NCBI RefSeq assembly: GCF_001640025.1
Contig: NC_031671.1
Location: forward strand, 2,709,602 to 2,773,601
DNA: 64,000 nt
DNA from: Sugiyamaella lignohabitans
Taxonomy: Eukaryota; Ascomycota; Dipodascomycetes; Dipodascales; Trichomonascaceae
Direction: 5' to 3'
Part shown: piece after piece, positions 62,515-64,000 of the stretch
How the letters are laid out: each line of letters begins with the position of its first letter
Numbering within the stretch: the first letter of the stretch is position 1
Made by a program: the position numbers and the translations under genes
The notes under the pieces: generated by a model
Seen by the model: the letters and a program-made list of their open reading frames with translations, nothing else
Database searches by the model: none
Told to the model about the DNA's origin: nothing

Positions 62515-62597
62515 CGCTGTATAGATTGCTTATACTTAGACATGCATGGCTTAATCTTTGAGACAAGCATATGACTACTGGCAGGATCAACCAGATA
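62515..62597 (-). rRNA. 5' end of 18S rRNA, truncated (about 83 nt)
   Basis: Reading the minus strand from 62597 gives TATCTGGTTGATCCTGCCAG, then TAGTCATATGCTTGTCTCAA, AGATTAAGCCATGCATGTCT and AAGTATAAGCAATCTATACA. This is the universal 5' start of eukaryotic SSU rRNA. Similarity ends after ACAGCG (62515), where AAACTGCGAATGGC would be expected. So only helices at the very 5' end are present and this copy cannot make an 18S rRNA. Transcription would run leftwards toward PRP31; the external spacer lies to the right. Confidence 0.93.
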
Positions 62598-62607
62598 ACT
62601 ATCTTTA

Positions 62608-62659
62608 TAGTCCTTAAAAAATAAGGACTAAAAAGAGTAAAGATCGTGAGATCTTTACT
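62608..62659. other. Two adjacent perfect hairpins upstream of 18S
   Basis: TAGTCCTTA-AAAAA-TAAGGACTA (62608-62630, 9-bp stem) and AGTAAAGATC-GTGA-GATCTTTACT (62636-62659, 10-bp stem). Both are within 65 nt of the 18S 5' end and would fold in the pre-rRNA 5' ETS. Confidence 0.75.
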
Positions 62660-63353
62660 GAAGTTAGTTAAAGGTTAAGAAATCAAAATACTAAAGCATC
62701 TTGAATTCTACAGAAATTCTAATAGTACTGTTTTAAGGTACTATCAAATTTGTCTGCATCCATATAGCCTTCTTTGAATTCCTCAGTTAATTTCCGAATA
62801 AGTAGATTATAGTAAATAATACCATAAAAACTTTTCATCATTAACTTGAGAGGAGGTTACCATAAACAAATCACAGCTTTTTTCAAAACCGGCTATTTGT
62901 CCAGGCAGGCCCTAACTCCATCCCGCTGTTGGCAATCCACGTAACAACTAGGCTTCAGACACAAATACAGTCAAAAAGGCAGATGCCTAGAGGCAAGGCG
63001 AAGCGCTCGAAGACAGGATCGCAATAGCAGGTAGCGATTATGGTAGGTGTTCGGCGTAAGAGATATTGGTCGATGGGGTGATTAGAGGAGCATGTGGTAT
63101 TTAGTTGGGGACATAGTGGAGTTGGTGGTTTCTTGGTAGTTGAATAGGAAGTCAGGGGTATAGAAGAGCAATATAGCGCACGCAGATGAACATGCATACG
63201 TACAGTGGTAGGTTTTCACAGTCATTTCAGGTAGGTGTTCAGAGTATTTTCAAAGTTGATTTGATGTTTGCATGAGTGTAGTTGTTCGGATAGGGTTCAT
63301 GGAATAGTTGGGTTTAGATGACATAGGAGTGCAGTGCAGTGTAACAGTGGATG

Positions 63354-63386
63354 TAGGATAGGATATAGGATATAGGATATATAGGG
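63354..63386. repeat. ATATAGG microrepeat
   Basis: Short tandem units GGATATA/GGATAT repeated about four times in the rDNA spacer. Confidence 0.75.
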
Positions 63387-63429
63387 AGAGAATAGGTTGT
63401 GTATAGCAGTTGGGAGAATAGGGTTAGGA

Positions 63430-63604
63430 AATCTAACGCTCTTTAACATTCTTAACATTTTGCGAAGCAAAATGACGCTCTTATAACAATATTTAGGCGA
63501 AGCCTGAATATTGTAAGTCGAAAATTTCGAAGAAATTTTCGCTCTAAGTAGCGTTAACGCTCTTAAAACAAATTTTTGGCGAAGCCTAAAATTTGTAGTA
63601 GGGA
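63430..63604. repeat. Four-hairpin spacer module, copy A
   Basis: Four consecutive stem-loops, each with loop GAA on the plus strand: CATTTTGC/GCAAAATG (63456-63474, 8 bp); ACAATATTTAGGC/GCCTGAATATTGT (63486-63514, 13 positions with one T-G wobble); CGAAAATTTC/GAAATTTTCG (63519-63541, 10 bp); ACAAATTTTTGGC/GCCTAAAATTTGT (63568-63596, 13 positions with one T-T mismatch). Between them runs the recurring phrase ACGCTCTTA. Confidence 0.9.
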
Positions 63605-63698
63605 TATCAATAGTAACAGAAGGAATTTTAAAAGAAGAGTAACAGTAAGAAAGGGATCTTAAAGGGTAACGGAATCAGCGGAATTCGTATAGTAAGAG

Positions 63699-63756
63699 TT
63701 GGGAGTTGGAGTTGGGAGTTGGAGTTGGGAGTTGGAGTTGGGAGTTGGAGTTGGGA
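63699..63756 (+). repeat. 13-bp G-rich minisatellite
   Basis: About 4.5 tandem copies of TTGGGAGTTGGAG in the rDNA spacer, lying between the two hairpin modules. Alternating GGG and GG runs on the plus strand could form two-layer G-quadruplexes. Confidence 0.9.
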
Positions 63757-63760
63757 TACT

Positions 63761-63945
63761 AGGGTTAGGATATTAACAACGCTCTTAAACATTCTTAACA
63801 TTTTGCGAAGCAAAATGACGCTCTTATAACAATATCTAGGCGAAGCCTAGATATTGTAAGTAGAAAATTTCGAAGAAATTTTCGCTCTACTAGCGTTAAC
63901 GCTCTTAAAACAAATTTTAGGCGAAGCCTAAAATTTGTAGTAGGG
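63761..63945. repeat. Four-hairpin spacer module, copy B
   Basis: Same order as copy A, about 342 bp to the right: hairpins at 63799-63817 (8 bp), 63829-63857 (13 bp, perfect), 63863-63883 (9 bp) and 63910-63938 (13 bp, perfect), all with GAA loops. Relative to copy A, the second stem has a C-G pair where A has T-G, and the fourth an A-T pair where A has a T-T mismatch. Both modules are preceded by GGGTTAGGA. Confidence 0.9.
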
Positions 63946-64000
63946 ACGTAGAAGGTAACAGAAGGAAGGGATCTTAAGGGTAACAGAAAGGAAAGGGATA

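Larger units (their letters stand above)
62598..64000 (-). other. rDNA upstream spacer: 5' external transcribed spacer and intergenic spacer
   Basis: Sequence upstream of the 18S start on the minus strand, by position the 5' ETS and then non-transcribed spacer. It has no ORF of interest but much structure: two adjacent hairpins at 62608-62659, an ATATAGG microrepeat (63354-63386), a 13-bp G-rich minisatellite (63699-63756), and two copies of a four-hairpin module (63430-63604, 63761-63945). No 5S rRNA gene is recognised. The exact Pol I start site cannot be read by eye. Confidence 0.7.

Noticed and set aside
63411..63770. GGGTTAGG motifs near the right edge as telomere repeats
   Set aside because: Only two isolated copies, each at the start of a hairpin module; no tandem array. 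They are part of the rDNA-spacer duplication.
63430..63945. CRISPR-like array (repeats with spacers)
   Set aside because: Eukaryotic rDNA spacer, only two module copies, and the repeats are internal palindromes rather than direct repeats with unique spacers.

Overview
This is nuclear DNA from a budding yeast (Saccharomycotina). It carries recognisable yeast orthologs (RPS7, AIM21, NEW1, FPY1, YPL225W/CHP1, MMT, ECM5, DDR48, MIM1, HAT2, LCB3, RHO4, DAD1, HFD1, PRP31). It has short introns (49-70 nt) with GTAAGT/GTATGT-type donors and CTAAC branch points close to the acceptor, and at the right edge the 5' end of a eukaryotic 18S rRNA. CTG reads as leucine at the conserved N-terminus of PRP31, so this is not a CTG-Ser clade yeast. 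Frequent introns, a PlsB-type acyltransferase and GC-rich dispersed repeats suggest an early-branching lineage such as the Trichomonascaceae/Dipodascaceae; that placement is inference.

Layout. 0-12 kb: first exon of RPS0, an unknown Ser-rich membrane protein, RPS7, a GAS-type glucanosyltransferase and AIM21, with six GC-rich elements in the spacers. 12-14 kb: a PlsB/GNPAT-like acyltransferase. 14.9-22.8 kb: two paralogous cytosolic GH35 beta-galactosidase-like genes in divergent orientation, a LAC12-type sugar porter and a Zn2Cys6 regulator, which look like a galactoside-utilisation cluster. 23.6-29.5 kb: an unknown secreted protein, a 2.5 kb gene-poor gap and an OPT peptide transporter. 29.8-44.4 kb: NEW1 - FPY1 - CHP1 - MMT - ECM5 - DDR48, an order that in S. 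cerevisiae is divided between chromosomes XVI and XIII. 44.4-47.8 kb: a gene-poor stretch. 47.8-62.3 kb: phospholipase B, MIM1/HAT2, LCB3, RHO4, DAD1, a GNAT acetyltransferase, HFD1 and PRP31. 62.5-64.0 kb: an 83-nt 5' stub of 18S rRNA followed by its upstream spacer, with two copies of a module of four GAA-loop hairpins.

How the parts relate. Most genes are single-transcript housekeeping genes of cell wall, lipid, cytoskeleton, translation, chromatin and mitochondrial function, without operon logic. The exception is the 14.9-22.8 kb group, where porter, two intracellular glycosidases and a regulator form a coherent uptake-hydrolysis-control unit. The most unusual non-coding signal is a hairpin capped by GC-GAA-GC (or its complement GC-TTC-GC). 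It recurs with compensatory stem changes in the dispersed GC-rich elements on the left and in the rDNA spacer on the right.
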